From assembly GCF_011801125.1 (NCBI RefSeq), contig NZ_CP046171.1, positions 3,286,001 through 3,350,000 of the forward strand: a DNA stretch of 64,000 nt, read 5' to 3'. Position numbers and translations under genes: made by a program. Positions 61,801 through 64,000 of this stretch are shown piece by piece; the stretch's first letter is position 1; every line of letters starts with the position of its first letter. This stretch comes from Nocardia brasiliensis. Its GTDB lineage: Bacteria; Actinomycetota; Actinomycetes; Mycobacteriales; Mycobacteriaceae. The notes under the pieces were generated by a model. That model had not been told where the DNA came from. It saw only the letters and a program-made list of their open reading frames with translations, and made no database searches.

Positions 61801-62972
61801 CGGCGGCACGTCGTGGCAGGCGCGGGCTGACCCGCGAACCGGTCGTTGATCCACGCGGTGACCAGCTCGCCGCGGGCCCGCCATGCCTCGTGTCCGCCGG
61901 GCAGCACGTGATCCACCAAATTCGTGCCGAGCGCGCACATGTCGGCGACCGCCTGATCGCTCCACGCGGTACTGACCAGGTCGTCGCTGTCGCCACGGGA
62001 GATGAACGTCGGGATGCCGGTGGCCGCCTTGGGCAGGTTTCCGTCGGCTTCGTAGTCGGCGAGCGCGCGTCGCGCGTCGTCGTCGACGAACTGTACGGCC
62101 GCCGGTGTGGCGGCCTGGCCGATCGCCAGGTCCTTCAACGTCGTCTGTCCGGTGCAGAGGCCCTCGAGCCGCGGCGCCGCAGTCAGCAGCGCGCCGTGCA
62201 ACACCTTGTCGAACGAGTAGTCCGGGTCGCTGTAGCGGACTGCCGCGACCAGGTAGGGCAGCAGCAGATACTGCCCGACCGTCAGCGTCTTCGTTTCCGC
62301 CGCCTGCGCCAATTCGCTGCGCAGCGCGGGTGACAACAGCACATCCCCGATGATCCGGATCTCGGGCGCGTAGCGCTCGGCCGTCTCCGCCGCCGACTCG
62401 GTGGCCCGTCCGCCCTGCGAAAGTCCGACCAATACCACTTCTTTCGTCAACGGCAGGTCGAGTTGCCGGGCCGCCCTGATGGAGTCGAGCACGTCGTACC
62501 CCGACGACTCGGCATGCAGGTACGGCGCCGCACCGGGTCCGTCGAGGCCCTGATAGTTGGTCATCACCACGGCCTTGTGCGCGTCGAGCAGGTTGGCGAC
62601 CGTGACGTCGTTGCCGTACAGCCCGGGCGAGTTCGTCGGCGCACACGCGCTGACCACGCCCGCCGTGCCGTGTGCGTAGGCCACCAGCGGCCAACCGCCT
62701 TCCGGTGCAGTGCCTTTCGGTAGATACACCGCGCCGGACACCTCGATGGGTGATTTGTCCGGCGCGGTCGAGATATAGCGGAAGTATGTCGCCGAGGCCG
62801 CCGCCGCGGCGATCGTGGGACCGCCGTTGGTGAGCGGCCGCTGGGCGAGCAGCGTGCCCGGCTTCGGCGGGGTGTCAGTGGCCGCGTCGTCGGCGGCCGA
62901 GCCGCAGCTCGCGGCGAGCAGTACCGCGGTGGCGGTCAGGGAAACCCACGTCAGTGCCCGTTTGGGTCGCAC
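61797..62972 (-). CDS. Secreted lipase (LIP family) lipoprotein
   Basis: A 391-residue alpha/beta hydrolase. The signal peptide ends LLAASCGS, so it is probably lipid-anchored. The nucleophile motif is VGLSQGGRA (serine near residue 190), an upstream AYAHGTAGV oxyanion-type segment is present, and the late LPGGHEAW carries the likely catalytic histidine. It resembles secretory lipases of the PF03583 type. GTG 62972 follows an AAGGAG site. It precedes a DUF998 membrane protein in a two-gene operon. Confidence 0.87.
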   Translation of the reverse strand: MRPKRALTWVSLTATAVLLAASCGSAADDAATDTPPKPGTLLAQRPLTNGGPTIAAAAASATYFRYISTAPDKSPIEVSGAVYLPKGTAPEGGWPLVAYAHGTAGVVSACAPTNSPGLYGNDVTVANLLDAHKAVVMTNYQGLDGPGAAPYLHAESSGYDVLDSIRAARQLDLPLTKEVVLVGLSQGGRATESAAETAERYAPEIRIIGDVLLSPALRSELAQAAETKTLTVGQYLLLPYLVAAVRYSDPDYSFDKVLHGALLTAAPRLEGLCTGQTTLKDLAIGQAATPAAVQFVDDDARRALADYEADGNLPKAATGIPTFISRGDSDDLVSTAWSDQAVADMCALGTNLVDHVLPGGHEAWRARGELVTAWINDRFAGQPAPATTCRR

Positions 62973-63320
62973 GTTCCACTTGCTCCTTCGACTCTGCTGC
63001 GCACCGTCGGTCCAACTCCGTCACGCCGTCCTGCACCGAAGCGCCGAGTCGCTTGTGGGGCGCGGTGTCCACGAGGGCACGGGGGCGGCGTTCCCGGCAA
63101 GATCAGGATGTCGTGTGATCGCCGTCTCCGCACGCATCCGTGATCGGAATCTCAGGCTCGGCACCGATCTGTAACTCGCGACGGCTGGCGCTTGAAGCCG
63201 ACCTTCATCGAGTGACGGTCACGCTTACGGCAGGCGTGGTTTCCGTCGCCATCGGGCCGATTGCCTGGAGATCGCTCGAAAGAAGAGCGCCGGAACATAT
63301 CTGGCACGAATCGCCCGGCG
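62973..63320. other. 348-bp gap between the lipase and TetR genes
   Basis: No gene was recognised. The left part must hold the lipase promoter on the minus strand. At the right edge AGCGCCGG (63286-63293) and CCGGCGCT (63315-63322) form an 8-bp stem with a 21-nt loop that touches the TetR stop codon and may act as its terminator. Confidence 0.45.
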
Positions 63321-63935
63321 CTAGGGGCGAAGCACCAGCGGCAGATACACCTCGTCGACGATGTCGATGATGACCTCGTCGTCGACCGGCGCCCCGAACA
63401 GCAGGAACTGATTGCGCAGCAGGTCGGGGGCGACGGTGGCCCGCCGTGAGTTCAGGATCGCGCGGTCCACCTCGCCGCGCTCGACGGCGCGTTCCAGGAC
63501 GGTGTGGATCGCGGGCGAACCGGCGCGCTGGATCCGTTCCCGGATGAGATTGCCCAGTTCGGCGTCGCGGGTCATCTCGGCGAGCAGCCCCCGCATGATG
63601 CCGCCGAACGGTGTGGCCATCTTCACCGACATCTGCCGCAGCAGCGCGATCACATCGGTGCGCAACGCACCGGTGTCCGGGAGGTCGACCTCGGAGACGC
63701 CGCCAACGCCGCACGCGTCGACGACCAGTTCGGCCCGGCTGGACCAGCGACGATAGAGCACGGTCTTGCTGGTGCGCGCCCGGAGCGCGACCCGGTCCAT
63801 GGTGAGCGCGGGATAGCCCACCTCGGCGAGTTCGTCCAGGGCCGCGGTGAGGATGGCGCGCTCGAGTTCCGCGCCGCGCCTGCGCGTGCTCTTGCGGTAT
63901 CCGGCCGCCGCGGCGCCGGATTGCTGGGCTTTCAC
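63321..63935 (-). CDS. TetR family transcriptional regulator
   Basis: A 204-residue regulator. The N-terminal helix-turn-helix runs through ELAEVGYPALTMDRVALRAR and TSKTVLYRRWSSRAELV, followed by a helical ligand domain. GTG 63935 was chosen because AGGAG lies upstream and a likely -10 (TAGACT, 63991-63986) would put the transcript start near 63979. The longer frame from GTG 63980 adds 15 residues and would need leaderless translation. A palindrome immediately upstream suggests autoregulation. The target genes are unknown; the rest of its neighbourhood lies beyond the window. Confidence 0.8.
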   Translation of the reverse strand: MKAQQSGAAAAGYRKSTRRRGAELERAILTAALDELAEVGYPALTMDRVALRARTSKTVLYRRWSSRAELVVDACGVGGVSEVDLPDTGALRTDVIALLRQMSVKMATPFGGIMRGLLAEMTRDAELGNLIRERIQRAGSPAIHTVLERAVERGEVDRAILNSRRATVAPDLLRNQFLLFGAPVDDEVIIDIVDEVYLPLVLRP

Positions 63936-63978
63936 TGACGGCGGGACTCCTGAAAAGTGTTGCGCTGCTTGGGAAGAC

Positions 63979-63999
63979 ACTCTAGTCTAAAAATAGAGT
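63979..63999. promoter_or_regulatory. Inverted repeat upstream of the TetR gene
   Basis: ACTCTA (63979-63984) and TAGAGT (63994-63999) are 6-bp arms with a 9-bp AT-rich spacer, a spacing usual for TetR operators. It overlaps a likely -10 element of the TetR gene on the minus strand. The -35 would lie outside the window. Confidence 0.5.
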
Positions 64000-64000
64000 A

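Overview
The window is GC-rich, tightly packed actinobacterial chromosome with strong codon bias. Several genes point to a mycolic-acid-containing actinomycete, most likely Nocardia or a close relative: an antigen-85/mycolyltransferase-type esterase (40994-41989), a mycobacterial-type acyl-ACP desaturase (60132-61136), a conservon with two cytochromes P450 (23208-28429), a PruC-type PucR regulator next to proline catabolism genes, and a PknH/EmbR-like kinase and regulator pair. The genus is inferred from gene content, not from a marker sequence. No rRNA, tRNA, CRISPR array, insertion sequence or prophage was found.

Region 1-16045 (+) is an almost unbroken purine-to-glycerate pathway. It holds uricase (cut by the left edge), three xanthine dehydrogenase subunits with an 8-oxoguanine deaminase between them, a purine permease, XdhC, a small protein resembling the C-terminal domain of allophanate hydrolase, hydroxypyruvate isomerase, tartronate semialdehyde reductase, glyoxylate carboligase, glycerate kinase, allantoinase and allantoicase. 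Xanthine would be oxidised to urate and then allantoin, allantoate and ureidoglycolate. The glyoxylate would be condensed to tartronate semialdehyde, reduced to glycerate and phosphorylated. No recognisable ureidoglycolate lyase is present. A lone methyltransferase follows.

Region 17164-22320 holds a minus-strand operon (tartrate/D-malate dehydrogenase, 2-hydroxycarboxylate transporter, second glycerate kinase) with a divergent LysR regulator. It looks like a second organic-acid route into glycerate. The LysR frame runs on across an antisense SRPBCC (Rv0910-type) gene. After about 1 kb without genes comes the conservon: histidine-kinase-like protein, roadblock protein, DUF742 protein, GTPase and two P450s.

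Region 28497-41989 carries a Na+/H+ antiporter, a DUF3533 membrane protein, a glycoside-hydrolase-like lipoprotein divergent from an OmpR-type two-component system, a LysE exporter, an FAD monooxygenase, two tandem RNHCP zinc-ribbon proteins, a GntR/MFS pair and the mycolyltransferase-like esterase.

Region 42187-53486 is amino-acid metabolism with regulators: alanine dehydrogenase and a convergent Lrp/AldR protein, an amidase, an ECF41 sigma-factor operon with its COE-type partner, a uronate-dehydrogenase-like epimerase, an APC permease, and proline dehydrogenase plus P5C dehydrogenase with a divergent PruC-like activator. Region 53487-64000 adds small secreted proteins, the kinase/EmbR-like pair, the desaturase with a palindromic operator inside its promoter, a DUF998 protein and lipase pair, and a TetR regulator.

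The most informative non-coding signals are these: phased ATCT repeats before alanine dehydrogenase; an ECF41-type promoter before the decarboxylase/sigma operon; 11-bp direct repeats between the lipoprotein and response regulator genes; the desaturase palindrome lying between its -35 and -10 elements; a 16-bp tandem repeat before the RNHCP pair; a 67-nt hairpin inside the purine operon; and several near-perfect terminator hairpins.
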